Shown: positions 1 through 9,429, counted from the stretch's first letter. The stretch is 64,000 bases of DNA from Microbacterium sp. LWS13-1.2 (GCF_040144835.1 NZ_CP151632.1:2604001-2668000); one strand, 5' to 3'. Notes: generated from the letters alone by a model not told the origin. Numbers and translations are program-made.

Positions 1-1203
1 GACGCGTGGCGCGTGCGGGTGCCGTCGGCGCTGATCCTCGCCGGCGCGGCGCTCGCGATGGGCGTGCGCGTGCTCGTCGACCCGTGGTTCGAGTTCGGCG
101 ACGCGGCGGCGGCCACGGCTGCCGTGGGCGCCGTGGCCGTCGCGGTGAGCCTCACCGCCACCGCCGTGACCTTCGCCGAGGCGCGTCCTGCGGCCGGGCT
201 CGCCGCCGCCGGCGTGGTCCTGCTCGCCGCGACCACCCTGCTGCGCACCGGCGACGATCCGGCGGCGGTCGCGGTGACCGTGGCGATCGCGGGCGCGGCC
301 GCCGTGGCGGGGGCCTCGGTCCTCGGGCTCCGGCGGTGGGCGGCCCTGGGCGCCGTGCTCGCCGTCGGCGGGCTGGTCGTGGCGGCCGTCGGCTGCGGCG
401 TCCGGTTCTTCGCCGTCGCCGGGGACCCCGGGTTCGAAGCGGACCTGTGGGTGGTCGCGGCGGCCGGGATCGCGGTGGCGGTCGCGATGGCCGCGATGCG
501 CGCCACGACCTCGCGACGTGTGGACATCACCGTCGGCACCGGCCTCGCCGTCGCCACGGTGCTCGTGGGAGCGGCCGAGCTGACCCTGCTCGCGACCGGC
601 ACCGGCCTGGACGAGGTGCGGACGGCGACCACCATGACGATCCTGACAGCGGCGGCGTACGTCGGAACCGTGTGGCGGGGCCGCCTGGGCGCTGCGCCCG
701 CCGTCATCGCGGCCCTGACCACCGCCGTCTTCGGCCTGCTGGCGTTCTTCGCCTTCGGGGTCGACCCGGTGGAGCTCGTGACGGTGCCGGCGGCGCTCGG
801 CGGCATCGCCTACGGTGCTCGCACGCTGCGGCGCCGGCCGGAGTCGCGCACCTGGCCCGCGCTCGGTCCCTGGCTCGCACTGCTGCTGCTGCCGTCGCTG
901 CTCTACGACTTCTTCGGCGAGGCCGAGCTGTGGCGCATCGTCGCGCTCGGCGTCGTGGCCGTCGGCCTGGTGGTCATCGGCGCGGTCTTCGCGCTGCAGG
1001 CGCCGCTCGTGCTGGGGTCGGCCGTGGTGCTCGTGCACGGGATCGCCCAGCTGTGGCCGTGGATCTCGACGTCGTACGTCGCAGTGCCGTGGTGGCTGTG
1101 GCTCGGGATCGGAGGCGCCGTGCTGATCTTCATCGCGGCGCGCTACGAGCGTCGCGTGCAGCAGCTGCGGGCGGCCATCACGGCCGTCACATCGCTTCGC
1201 TGA
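1..1203 (+). CDS. Polytopic membrane protein, 5'-truncated by window edge
   Basis: The frame is open from the first base, so the N-terminus is missing; the GTG at 13 is probably internal. About 400 residues remain, almost all in Ala/Val/Leu-rich transmembrane helices with short loops. The last helix is followed by a basic tail (RYERRVQQLRAAI). This resembles the C-terminal part of large actinobacterial membrane proteins of the SCO7613 type, whose role is unknown to me. The 3' end overlaps the convergent glycosylase gene by 17 bp. No catalytic motif is visible. Confidence 0.6.
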   Translation, partial: DAWRVRVPSALILAGAALAMGVRVLVDPWFEFGDAAAATAAVGAVAVAVSLTATAVTFAEARPAAGLAAAGVVLLAATTLLRTGDDPAAVAVTVAIAGAAAVAGASVLGLRRWAALGAVLAVGGLVVAAVGCGVRFFAVAGDPGFEADLWVVAAAGIAVAVAMAAMRATTSRRVDITVGTGLAVATVLVGAAELTLLATGTGLDEVRTATTMTILTAAAYVGTVWRGRLGAAPAVIAALTTAVFGLLAFFAFGVDPVELVTVPAALGGIAYGARTLRRRPESRTWPALGPWLALLLLPSLLYDFFGEAELWRIVALGVVAVGLVVIGAVFALQAPLVLGSAVVLVHGIAQLWPWISTSYVAVPWWLWLGIGGAVLIFIAARYERRVQQLRAAITAVTSLR

Positions 1204-1864
1204 CCTCGCGGGCGCCGCGCCCCCACCGGAACGGCGACACGGTCGGGTCGCCCGGGATCCAGTACCGCCACGGGAACTCGGCGGTGCCGGCGACACCGGC
1301 CACGCCCACGCGCGGGCCCGAAGCCACCTCCGCCAGCGGCTCCGCGAGCAGCTCGAGACGGGCGACCGCGCCGTGGTGGGGCGCTCCGGTGATCGCGTCG
1401 ATGCCGTCGTGCACGGGATGCCGGAGCCCCACGGCATCACCCAGCCGGCCGGGTCCGCGCGCGAGATCGCGCTGCGTGCGGGCCGCCGGACGACGGCGGG
1501 CGGCGGCATCCGTCCCCTCCATCACCTGACCCGCGCGCAGCAGCACTCCGCCGGCGACGCCCTCGGGTCCGCACACCACGTTGACGCAGGAGTGGATGCC
1601 GTGACTGAGGTAGACGTACAGGTGCCCGGGTTCGCCCCACATCGTGGCGTTGCGCGGCGTCGGCCCCATGCGTGCGTGCGATCCGGGGTCGGGCACCGTG
1701 CCGGTGCCGCGGCCGTGGTACGCCTCGACCTCGGTGAGCCGCAGCACCACGGTCTCGCCCTCGACCACGGTCGTGAGCCGGGCACCGAGCAGGCTCGGCG
1801 CGACGTCGGCGGGAAGGCCCTGCAGGGCGGCGCGGGTCGCCGCTTTCCAGAGCTCCCGCACCAT
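1187..1864 (-). CDS. DNA-3-methyladenine glycosylase (AAG/MPG family)
   Basis: Base-excision repair enzyme that removes alkylated purines such as 3-methyladenine. The 225 residues match the usual bacterial AAG length (about 200). Family blocks are in order: RLTEVEAYHG, which carries the catalytic Glu, then DPGSHARMGPTPRNATMW, then GHLYVYLSHGIHSCVNVVC. The ATG at 1864 was chosen because homology begins right after it; a longer frame would run into the facing MFS gene. The Shine-Dalgarno is weak. The gene is monocistronic, divergent from the exporter at 1939, and its 3' end overlaps the preceding gene. Confidence 0.9.
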   Translation of the reverse strand: MVRELWKAATRAALQGLPADVAPSLLGARLTTVVEGETVVLRLTEVEAYHGRGTGTVPDPGSHARMGPTPRNATMWGEPGHLYVYLSHGIHSCVNVVCGPEGVAGGVLLRAGQVMEGTDAAARRRPAARTQRDLARGPGRLGDAVGLRHPVHDGIDAITGAPHHGAVARLELLAEPLAEVASGPRVGVAGVAGTAEFPWRYWIPGDPTVSPFRWGRGAREVSEAM

Positions 1865-1938
1865 GCCGCCGAGTCTACGTCCGCGCGTCGAGGCGCCGGC
1901 GGTGCCGGGGGAGTTGCTGCGAGCGATACTGTTCGCGC

Positions 1939-3588
1939 ATGGGGAACTGGTTCGCACTCATTCTGTTGAGCGTCTCGCAGTTCATCATGGTGCTCGACAG
2001 CACGGTGATGAACGTCTCGATCTCGACCGTCGCCGCCGACCTCGGCACCGACATCTCGGGCATGCAGGCGGCCATCACGTTCTACGCGCTCACGATGGCG
2101 GCGTTCATGCTCACCGGCGGCAAGCTCGGCGACCGCTGGGGGCGCAGCCTTGCGTTCCGGATCGGCTCCGTCATCTACGGCATCGGCTCGCTGACGACGG
2201 CACTGAGCCCCAACCTCACCGTCCTCATGATCGGGTGGTCGCTCGTCGAGGGTCTCGGCGCGGTGCTCGTGATCCCCGCCATCGCCGCCCTCGCGGCGAT
2301 CAACTACGAGGGCCGCGCGCGGGTCGTCGCGTTCGCCGTACTCGGTGCCGTCACCGGCGGCGCCGCGGCGGCAGGACCTCTCATCGGCGGACTCGTGACC
2401 ACGTACTCGTCGTGGCGCTACGTCTTCGTCGCGGAGGCGATCGTGATGACGCTCGTGCTGATCGTGTCGGGGCGCATCAAGGACGTGCCCGGCGACCGCA
2501 CGCTGCGCATCGACCTGCTGAGCGTCGTGCTGTCGGCCCTGGGCCTCGCGCTCCTCGTTTACGGCATCCTGCAGAGCAAGACGTGGGGCTGGTTCGAGCC
2601 GCTGGATCCTCCCGTGATCAACGGCGAGCCGTTCGCCCCGCTCGGCATCTCGCCCGTCGCCTACATGATCCTGCTGTCGATCGTCGTGCTGTGGCTGTTC
2701 GTGAAACGCCAGCAGCAGCTCGAGCGCACCGGCCGGGTGCCGCTCCTCAAGGTCAGCCTGCTGCGCAACCCGGCGCTGCGCAGCGGCCTCACGATGTTCA
2801 TGGCGCAGTACTTCGCGATCGCCGCGCTCTTCTTCGTCATCCCGGTGTACCTGCAGACGATCCTCGGCTTCGACGCCCTGCAGACGGGGTTGAAGATCCT
2901 GCCGCTGTCGCTCGGACTCATCCTCTTCTCGGTGCTCGGTTCGCGGCTTTCGACGGTCCGTTCGGCCCGGAATCTCGGCCGCATCGGACAGCTCACCCTC
3001 GGCTTGGGGGTGCTGCTGGTGTTCGTCGCCGTGCAGCCGGAGCTCGCGGACTGGCTGTTCGCCACGGGCATGTTCGTGGTCGGCGCCGGTTTCGGCCTGC
3101 TCGCCTCGCAGCTGGGCAACGTCAACATGTCGGCGGTGGAGCAGTCAGACACCTCAGAGGTCGGCGGCCTGCAGGGCACGTTCCAGAACCTCGGCTCGTC
3201 GTTCGGCACGGCGATCGTGGGATCCGTGTTCATCCTGCTGCTCACCTCGGGGTTCACTGCTGCGGTGCAGCAGAGCACGACGCTTCCCGACGACGTGCGC
3301 GAACAGGTCGTGGCGAGCGCATCGAAGGGCGCGCCCATCATCTCCGAGCAGCAGGCCGAGGATCTCTTGACGGATGCCGGTGCCGACCCGGACGCCGCGG
3401 CCGAGGTCGCCCGCCTCTACGCCGACACGCAGGTCGAGTCGCTCCGCCAGTCGCTGTTCTTCGTCTTCGCGCTGACGGTGCTCGGGCTCCTGCTGTCGAC
3501 CGGCCTGCCGTCGAGGATCCCCGTGCCCGCCGCACCGAAGGCTGCGGCGCCCGCCGCCGGTGGCGATGCCCAGGGGACCCCGTCCTGA
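1939..3588 (+). CDS. MFS drug-efflux transporter, DHA2 (14-TM, EmrB/QacA) type
   Basis: Proton-coupled multidrug exporter of the inner membrane. The 549 residues and about 14 hydrophobic segments fit DHA2. Helix 1 has the typical FIMVLDSTVMNVS motif; a GGKLGDRWGRS loop (motif A) follows at about residues 55-65. A long polar loop near residue 450-500 precedes the last helix, and the tail is Pro/Ala rich. The start lies within 20 bp of a possible -10 (GATACT), so the transcript may be leaderless or nearly so. No regulator gene is adjacent, and the substrate cannot be read from sequence. Confidence 0.88.
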   Translation: MGNWFALILLSVSQFIMVLDSTVMNVSISTVAADLGTDISGMQAAITFYALTMAAFMLTGGKLGDRWGRSLAFRIGSVIYGIGSLTTALSPNLTVLMIGWSLVEGLGAVLVIPAIAALAAINYEGRARVVAFAVLGAVTGGAAAAGPLIGGLVTTYSSWRYVFVAEAIVMTLVLIVSGRIKDVPGDRTLRIDLLSVVLSALGLALLVYGILQSKTWGWFEPLDPPVINGEPFAPLGISPVAYMILLSIVVLWLFVKRQQQLERTGRVPLLKVSLLRNPALRSGLTMFMAQYFAIAALFFVIPVYLQTILGFDALQTGLKILPLSLGLILFSVLGSRLSTVRSARNLGRIGQLTLGLGVLLVFVAVQPELADWLFATGMFVVGAGFGLLASQLGNVNMSAVEQSDTSEVGGLQGTFQNLGSSFGTAIVGSVFILLLTSGFTAAVQQSTTLPDDVREQVVASASKGAPIISEQQAEDLLTDAGADPDAAAEVARLYADTQVESLRQSLFFVFALTVLGLLLSTGLPSRIPVPAAPKAAAPAAGGDAQGTPS

Positions 3589-3670
3589 TCCCCCTCCACC
3601 ACGCCCGCTGATTCGGTTCACCGGGCTTCAGCCCAGAGCGGATGCCGTGGCTGACGTTCGCCTGAAGCTG

Positions 3671-5104
3671 TCAGCGGGGCGGCACCTGGCACCACGAGAT
3701 CGCCGCGCCGTTGAGGGCGACCACGGGCTCGCCATCGGCGACCTGGAGGATCCGCGTCTCGGGTCGCGTGGGGAGCGGCAGCTGGTAGGTGTCGTAGGCA
3801 TTCGAGACGGCATCCGGCGCCACCAGCAGCGCGACGTAGCGCGCGCTGGGCGACACGCAGACCTGGATCACGGCATCCGTCTCGCCGATCTCGGTGAGCA
3901 TGGTCGTCGCACCGTCCGCAGCCACGCGGGCGACGGACGTGCGCCCGGTCGGCATCGCGTCGCCGTCGAGCACCGCCGCCGTCCGGATGGTCGACCCGTC
4001 GGGGAGCGGCGTCACCGAGCTCGTGCCGCCGAGGTCGGCGTCCGGGGTCACCAGCGGCTGCTCGCTCGCGTCGGTGAGGTCGATGACCGCGGATTGGTCG
4101 ACCCGGTCGACGACGGCCTCGCTCGACCCGCGCGCGATGCCGTCGATGGCGATCGCCGCGCCCAATGCGGTCGGGGCGCCGGCGGCGGCATCCGATCCGG
4201 TCAGCAGCAGTGAGCCGTCGAAAGACAGCTGCAGGATGCTGTCGGTGTCGGGCACGAAGCGCCATTCCGCCACGCGGGGATCGGCGCCCTCGACCTCGAT
4301 CGCCACGGGGTCCGCGTCGGGGTCTCCGAGCGAGGCGGTGAACAGACGGCTCTCGCGGCCGGAATCGGCGTCGAGATGGGCGTCCGAGAAGGTGTAGCCG
4401 ATGCGCTCACCGCGGTCGGCACTCTGCAGGTTCGACACGTAGCCGTCCCCGCCGTCTTCCACCGGCAGGGGCAGTTCGCGCGCGTGCTCGCCGTCGAGGT
4501 CGGCGACGATGAGTCCGGCCTCGTCGTCGTCGGTGCGCACCGACACCACGAGATGCGCGCCGGTGGCGCGGAAGTCCTCGATGTGCGGATGCCGGAACAC
4601 CGGCACGGCGTTCTGGCCGGTCAGGTCGGTGCGATAGATCAGGTCGCCGTCGTTCGTGCCGCGCTGCAGCAGGAACACCTGGGCCGGCGGCGTGCGGAAG
4701 CTGTCGGTGATCGTCGCGGCCGGTCCGCCCCCGAGCGAGGCGACGCCGTCGATGGTGACGGTGTACTCCGTGTCGTCCCAGAGCGGCAGGGTGAACCTGA
4801 TTCCGACGCTCCGGCCCGACGTGTCGACGGCGAACGGCGTCGCCGGCGTGATCGTCACCTGCGACGGGTCGATCTCGGCGAGCGACTGGGTGGTCGTCAC
4901 GATGAGACGGGACCCGGATGCCGCCGCCGCGGCCGCGGGATCCACGTACGCATCGGTGACCCGCGGCCCCTGCGCGACGCTGGCCGCGGCACCGGCCAGG
5001 CCGAGCACCGCGAGCAGGCCCACCACGACGCCGAACGTCACGACGAAGGCGCGGCCTCGACGACGCCGGGACCGCGTGCGCCGCGGGGAGGCGTCAGTAC
5101 TCAT
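3671..5104 (-). CDS. Membrane-anchored extracytoplasmic protein, Ig-like plus beta-propeller-like
   Basis: The 477 residues begin with an Arg-rich cytoplasmic stretch (RRTRSRRRRGR) and one transmembrane helix at about 19-45. An Ig-like segment follows at about 50-150 (LIVTTTQSLAEIDPSQVTITPATPF). The rest repeats beta-strand patterns like a seven-bladed propeller (VFLLQRGTNDGDLIYRTDL, LIVADLDGEHARELPL). No enzymatic motif is seen. The start overlaps the stop of the TIGR03943 gene by 11 bp, so it is probably the last gene of the zinc-locus operon. A role in metal handling would be inference only. Confidence 0.65.
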   Translation of the reverse strand: MSTDASPRRTRSRRRRGRAFVVTFGVVVGLLAVLGLAGAAASVAQGPRVTDAYVDPAAAAAASGSRLIVTTTQSLAEIDPSQVTITPATPFAVDTSGRSVGIRFTLPLWDDTEYTVTIDGVASLGGGPAATITDSFRTPPAQVFLLQRGTNDGDLIYRTDLTGQNAVPVFRHPHIEDFRATGAHLVVSVRTDDDEAGLIVADLDGEHARELPLPVEDGGDGYVSNLQSADRGERIGYTFSDAHLDADSGRESRLFTASLGDPDADPVAIEVEGADPRVAEWRFVPDTDSILQLSFDGSLLLTGSDAAAGAPTALGAAIAIDGIARGSSEAVVDRVDQSAVIDLTDASEQPLVTPDADLGGTSSVTPLPDGSTIRTAAVLDGDAMPTGRTSVARVAADGATTMLTEIGETDAVIQVCVSPSARYVALLVAPDAVSNAYDTYQLPLPTRPETRILQVADGEPVVALNGAAISWCQVPPR

Positions 5105-6095
5105 ACGGGTCCTCGGGTTCGGCGATCTCCGCGATGTCGGCCGCGTCGACCACGAGACGTCCGTCCGACGAGGAGCGGACCGTGCCGGTGATGGTCACCC
5201 ACTGCCCGGTGTCGGGCGACGGCGCGGCGCCCACGATCGGCAGGCTCGCGGGTTGCGCGTCGATGACGCAGTGCGTGATGATCAGGCGCGTCAGGTCGAA
5301 GGCGCCGTCGTCGCCCGGAGTGACGAATCCGGTGAGCTCGACCGTGTCGCCGTCGAAGGCGTCCGGATTGGTCGCGGTCGCGAACACGGTCGCCCAGTCG
5401 CCGACCCCGAACGAGGCGGTGTCGCCGGTGGAGGCGAGCTGCACGGTGTCGGCCCCGCCGAACAACGGCGTCGCCCCCACGTCGCGCGACATCGCGAGCT
5501 CGGCCGACAGCGACGCGGGCGGCAGCACCAGCGTCAGCACGACCACCCCCGAGGCGGCGACCCCGCCGAGCACGGTGGCCGCGACACCGAGCGGATGGCT
5601 GCGGTGCGCGTGTTCGTCGTGCGCAGCGTCGTGGTGCGCCTGGCCGGGGTCGGGCGTCGGCTCGAGCGTTTCGTCTCGCTCGTTCCTCGCTCGCTCAACG
5701 ACCGGACTTCCGGTCGAGCGCGCGGAGCGTGAGGAAACGCCCCCGGCCTCGCCTTCAGCCCCGGTCGTTGAGCGAGCGAAGCGAGTCGAAACGCGCTCGG
5801 CCCCACCTTCAGCCCCGGTCGTTGAGCGAGCGAAGCGAGTCGAAACGTCTCGAGCCTCCGCAGAACCGTCGCCGTGGTCGTGGCCATGGTCGGCCTCGGC
5901 ACCCAGGGGCAGCGCGAACGACGCCACGGCGCCGACGAGCACGAGCACGGCCATCGAGACGGCGAACCAGGTCGAGTCGGGGTTGATGTACAGCGCGAGC
6001 CGATCGGTGACCGCGAGCGAGATGGTGACCACGGCGAGGGCTGCGGCCAGCCCGACCCCGAGCCACCGCGTGCCGACGAATCCGGCGTTACGCAA
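5094..6095 (-). CDS. TIGR03943 / DUF1980 (YcgQ-type) permease subunit with repeat insertion
   Basis: Partner of the DUF318 permease encoded just upstream; in Bacillus the homologous pair belongs to the Zur regulon. Two N-terminal helices at about 10-62 are followed by a His-rich DHGHDHGD motif, one more helix near 190, and the conserved C-terminal domain (VELTGFV, LIITHCVIDA) at about 230-330. The start is TTG at 6095, overlapping the permease stop by 8 bp. Residues of about 83-143 are encoded by four copies of the dispersed genomic repeat and give low-complexity Arg/Ser/Thr text unlike the family. That stretch sits in the linker, so the protein may still fold. Confidence 0.8.
   Translation of the reverse strand: MRNAGFVGTRWLGVGLAAALAVVTISLAVTDRLALYINPDSTWFAVSMAVLVLVGAVASFALPLGAEADHGHDHGDGSAEARDVSTRFARSTTGAEGGAERVSTRFARSTTGAEGEAGGVSSRSARSTGSPVVERARNERDETLEPTPDPGQAHHDAAHDEHAHRSHPLGVAATVLGGVAASGVVVLTLVLPPASLSAELAMSRDVGATPLFGGADTVQLASTGDTASFGVGDWATVFATATNPDAFDGDTVELTGFVTPGDDGAFDLTRLIITHCVIDAQPASLPIVGAAPSPDTGQWVTITGTVRSSSDGRLVVDAADIAEIAEPEDPYEY
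5666..5847. repeat. Four dispersed-repeat copies inside a coding region
   Basis: Copies lie at 5666-5705 (ending CTCAACGACCGG), 5710-5740 (degenerate), 5761-5794 and 5815-5847 (both beginning CCGGTCGTTGAGCGAGCGA). The last two share extra flanking bases (GCCTTCAGCCCCGGTCG), which points to local duplication. The array keeps the reading frame of the TIGR03943 gene. Confidence 0.9.
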
Positions 6096-7185
6096 GGAGG
6101 TTCACCGCCGTCCCGATCGCGAACGCCGACAGCACCACCACGACGACGATGCCGCCGAGGGTGCGCCACGTGAAGGTCGTGCGCATGAGGGCCAGCATCT
6201 TGACGTCGACGAGCGGCCCGACCAGCAGGAACGCGACGATCGACCCGGGGGTGAACGTCGAGGCGAACGACAGCGCGAAGAACGCGTCGACGTTCGAGCA
6301 GATCGAGACCACCATCGCGAGGGCCATCATCGCGACGATCGAGAGCGCCGGGTTCGAGCCGATCGCGAGCAGCGCGTCGCGCGGGATGAGCACCTGCACC
6401 GCCCCGGCGAGCGCCGAGCCGATGATGAGCGCCGGCATGACCGCGCGCAGCTCGATCACGAACTGCGCGAGCGTGCGCCGCCACTTGCCGCCGGGCTCGT
6501 GGAAGACGAGCTCGCATGTGTCGCGGAAGCGGTCGGTGAGGAGGGCGTCGGGAGACGGATGCCGCGAGTACAGCCATCCGATCAGGTTCGCGATCGCGTA
6601 TCCGCCGAGAATGCGCGCGACGAGGATGCCGTCGCTGAACCCGAACGCCTGGTGCGTCGTCAGGATCACGATGGGATTCACGATCGGCGCCGCGATCAGG
6701 AACGTCAGCGTCTCGGGCACCGAGAACCCGCGCATGAGCAGGCCGCGCGCGAACGGCACGTTGCCGCATTCGCACACCGGCACGATCATGCCCAGCAGCG
6801 ACAGCACCGCGCGGCGCGCCCACGCGCGGCGCGGCATCCATCGCTCGATGACCCCCGGGGGAACCCACACCTGGACGACGATCGACAGCACCACGCCCAG
6901 CGCCACGAAGGGCAGCGACTCGATGAGCACACTGATGGCGAGTGTGAGCCCGTCCTGCGCACGGGTGGAGAGGGATGCCGGGAACAGCGCGGGCGCGAGC
7001 CAGTCGATGAGGAAGAGGCCTGCGACGAGGGCGAGCCCCACGCCCAGCCACAGCGCAGCGCGTGCCTGTGACGACGGCCCGGGGGCTGAACCCGGGGAGC
7101 GGTGGCGGCGCCCGTCGCCGAGCTCGGCTGCCGAACCCCGCGAGGCCGATCCCTGAGCTCGTCGAAGCGCGGGGTCAGTTCGCGT
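6088..7185 (-). CDS. DUF318-family (YraQ/YcgR-type) permease
   Basis: Membrane permease of the UPF0718 family, predicted to work with the TIGR03943 protein encoded next. About eight helices are present. The diagnostic segment VPVCECGNVPFARGL with its CxCG motif is followed by FLIAAPIVNPIVIL, both hallmarks of the family. I place the start at GTG 7185, which overlaps the zur stop by 11 bp; a further upstream ATG at 7266 would lie deep inside zur. The first 50 residues are polar and poorly conserved and include a remnant (CCTGAGCTCGTCGAAGCG, near 7152) of a second repeat type, so the true start may be later. Likely zinc-related by context. Confidence 0.8.
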   Translation of the reverse strand, partial: TRTDPALRRAQGSASRGSAAELGDGRRHRSPGSAPGPSSQARAALWLGVGLALVAGLFLIDWLAPALFPASLSTRAQDGLTLAISVLIESLPFVALGVVLSIVVQVWVPPGVIERWMPRRAWARRAVLSLLGMIVPVCECGNVPFARGLLMRGFSVPETLTFLIAAPIVNPIVILTTHQAFGFSDGILVARILGGYAIANLIGWLYSRHPSPDALLTDRFRDTCELVFHEPGGKWRRTLAQFVIELRAVMPALIIGSALAGAVQVLIPRDALLAIGSNPALSIVAMMALAMVVSICSNVDAFFALSFASTFTPGSIVAFLLVGPLVDVKMLALMRTTFTWRTLGGIVVVVVLSAFAIGTAVNLLA

Positions 7186-7588
7186 CACGCTCGGCGTCCC
7201 GGGCCGCGGCGCAGCTCGCGCAGAGTCCGAAGATGTCGACGACGTGCTCGGCGTCGCGGAATCCATGGCGCTCGGCCGTGCGCTTGGCCCACTGCTCGAC
7301 GTCGGTCGCCTCGATCTCGACGGTCAGCCCGCAGGAGCGGCAGATCAGATGGTGGTGGTGGCCGGTGCTCGTGCACGCGCGGTAGAGCGCCTCGCCCTCG
7401 GGGCTCTGCAGCGAGTCGGCGTCGCCCTGGGCGGCGAGCCCGGCGAGGGTGCGGTACACGGTCGCCAGCCCGATGCCGGTGCTCTCGTCGCGGAGCGTGG
7501 CGTGCAGCGACTGCGCGCTCACGAAGCCACGGGCGTCCGAGAGCGCTTCGCGTACGCGTTCGCGCTGCCAGGTGTTGCGCTGGACCAT
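7175..7588 (-). CDS. zur: Fur-family transcriptional regulator, probably Zur
   Basis: Metal-sensing repressor of 137 residues, the usual Fur length. The N-terminal winged helix (about 1-80) contains LATVYRTLAGLAAQG. The dimerisation half has HHHHLICRSCG and ends with CASCAAARD, which together form the structural four-cysteine zinc site. It lies downstream of znuACB and directly upstream of the DUF318/TIGR03943 pair. A 15-bp palindrome of the Fur/Zur type precedes znuA, so zinc-dependent repression of this locus is the simplest reading. Fur or Mur identity cannot be excluded from sequence alone. Confidence 0.85.
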   Translation of the reverse strand: MVQRNTWQRERVREALSDARGFVSAQSLHATLRDESTGIGLATVYRTLAGLAAQGDADSLQSPEGEALYRACTSTGHHHHLICRSCGLTVEIEATDVEQWAKRTAERHGFRDAEHVVDIFGLCASCAAARDAERDAN

Positions 7589-7732
7589 GGCGGCGAGTCT
7601 ACCGACGGGTCCTGGACGTCGGCCGGGCGCCTCCCGCAGGCCGCCGCCGCGGGGCCCGCTCGCTCACCTGTCGCAATCTATGGGCCGCGGCCACAGATCG
7701 TGACAGCGGAACGGCCGGGCCGGTCGTGGCGA

Positions 7733-8596
7733 TCACGTGGCGACCCTCGTGACGCGGTCGCGGCGAGCGCCGATCACCCGGCACACCACGTAGATCGCGA
7801 ACGAGATGGTGGTGATGTACGGGCTCACCGGGAGCGTCCCCATGATCGCGAGCAGGATGCCGCCCACCGCCGACACGAAGCCGAACAGCGCCGACAGCAG
7901 GGGCACCGACAGCGGGCCCGATGCGATCCGCACGGCGGCCGCGGCGGGGGTGACCAGCAGGGCCATCACCAGCAGTGCGCCGATGATGTGCACGGCGACG
8001 GCCACGATGAGCCCGAGCAGCAGCATGAAGGCGAGCGAGACCGCCGTGGTCGGCACACCGCGCGCCGCCGCCGACTGCGGATCGAGCGAGTCGAACCGCA
8101 GCGGACGCCAGATGAGCAGCACGCCCACCAGCACGACGGCGCCGATGCCGATCAGCCAGCCGAGCTGCCCGGTCTGCACCGACACGATCTGGCCCGTGAG
8201 CAGGCTGAACCGGTTGGCGCTTCGCCCGTCGTAGAGCGAGAGGAACAGGATGCCGAGACCGAGCCCGAACGGCATCAGCACGCCGATGATCGAGTTGCGG
8301 TCGCGGGCCTTCGCACCCAGCACGCCGATGATCGCAGCCGCGATGAGAGACCCGATGATCGAGCCCGTCACGACGTCCCAGCCGATGAGGAGCGCGGCTG
8401 CAGCGCCGGCGAACGACAGCTCGCTGATGCCGTGGACGGCGAACGCCATGTCGCGCTGGATGACGAACACGCCGATCAGCCCGCCGACGAGCCCCAGCAC
8501 GGCGCCCGCCCACACGGAGTTCGCCACCAGGGCGAGGATCTCGCCGTAGTACGGCAGGCCGCCGAACATCGCGTCCGCGATGTCGTTCCAGTTCAC
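7733..8596 (-). CDS. znuB: Zinc/manganese ABC transporter permease (ZnuB-like)
   Basis: Inner-membrane permease of the ABC-3 family, 287 residues with about eight helices. Typical segments are FVIQRDMAFAVHGISELSFAGAAAALLIG and the C-terminal GALLVMALLVTPAAAAV. The start is GTG 8596, whose GTGA overlaps the stop of the ATPase gene by 4 bases and implies translational coupling. It imports the metal delivered by the lipoprotein encoded at 9426. The next gene downstream is zur after a 144-bp gap in which I see no feature. Confidence 0.92.
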   Translation of the reverse strand: MNWNDIADAMFGGLPYYGEILALVANSVWAGAVLGLVGGLIGVFVIQRDMAFAVHGISELSFAGAAAALLIGWDVVTGSIIGSLIAAAIIGVLGAKARDRNSIIGVLMPFGLGLGILFLSLYDGRSANRFSLLTGQIVSVQTGQLGWLIGIGAVVLVGVLLIWRPLRFDSLDPQSAAARGVPTTAVSLAFMLLLGLIVAVAVHIIGALLVMALLVTPAAAAVRIASGPLSVPLLSALFGFVSAVGGILLAIMGTLPVSPYITTISFAIYVVCRVIGARRDRVTRVAT

Positions 8597-9429
8597 GCAG
8601 CCCCCTCGCCCTCGTGGTGGTGGTGCGAGGCCTCGGCGTCGGGGGCGCCGACCACCACAAGGCGGTCGCCGGCGCGCAGCACGAAGACGTGCGCGCCGTA
8701 AAGCGCGGTGAGCACGTCGGAGCGCAGCACCTCCTGCGGCGTCCCCAGCGTGAAGCGGCCGTTCGCGATGTACAGGATACGGTCGACCTTGCCCAGGAGC
8801 GGGTTGATGTCGTGCGTCACGAGCACGACCGCGGCATCCTTGTCCCGGCGATGCCGGTCGATGAGACCGATGACGGCCTGCTGGTTCGCGAGGTCGAGGC
8901 TCGTGAGCGGCTCGTCGCACAGCAGCAGCGGCGGGTCGTCGGCGAGCGCCTGGCCGGCGCGCAGGCGCTGCTGCTCGCCGCCCGAGAGTTGTCCGACCGG
9001 CCGGTCGGCGAACTCGCGCGCCCCGACGGCGTCGATGAGAGCGTCGATGCGGGCGCGATCGCCGCGGCGCGGGATGGGCAGCCCGAAGCGGTGGCCGTCG
9101 ACACCGAGGGCCACGAGGTCGCGGCCGCGCAGCGACGTGTCGCGCGGCAGCGGCCTGGCCTGCGGGATGTAGCCGATGCGGCGGCTGCCGTGACCCTCGA
9201 CCGGCGCGCCCTCGACGGTGATCTCGCCGCGGGACAGCGGCTCGAGCCCGAGGATCGCCCGCAGCAGCGTTGTCTTGCCCGACCCGCTGGGTCCGAGCAC
9301 GGCGATCAGCTCACCGGCGCGCACGTCGAGGTCGAGGCCGGCCCAGAGCTCGCGATCCCCGCGCTGCAGCGCCGCATCCCGGATGCTCAGTACCACCCGC
9401 CGATCGGGGTGGGCCGACGCCGGTGTCAC
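8593..9429 (-). CDS. znuC: Zinc ABC transporter ATP-binding protein (ZnuC-like)
   Basis: ATPase of the metal importer, 278 residues. Walker A is GPSGSGKTT, the Q-loop lies near IGYIPQ, the signature is LSGGEQQR, Walker B is LLLCDEP and the switch His sits in VTHD. A His-rich tail (ASHHHHEGEG) is unusual and could bind metal. The start is GTG 9429; it overlaps the znuA stop in a GTGA, as does its own stop with znuB. The order znuA-znuC-znuB is a standard one for this transporter class. Confidence 0.93.
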   Translation of the reverse strand: MTPASAHPDRRVVLSIRDAALQRGDRELWAGLDLDVRAGELIAVLGPSGSGKTTLLRAILGLEPLSRGEITVEGAPVEGHGSRRIGYIPQARPLPRDTSLRGRDLVALGVDGHRFGLPIPRRGDRARIDALIDAVGAREFADRPVGQLSGGEQQRLRAGQALADDPPLLLCDEPLTSLDLANQQAVIGLIDRHRRDKDAAVVLVTHDINPLLGKVDRILYIANGRFTLGTPQEVLRSDVLTALYGAHVFVLRAGDRLVVVGAPDAEASHHHHEGEGAA

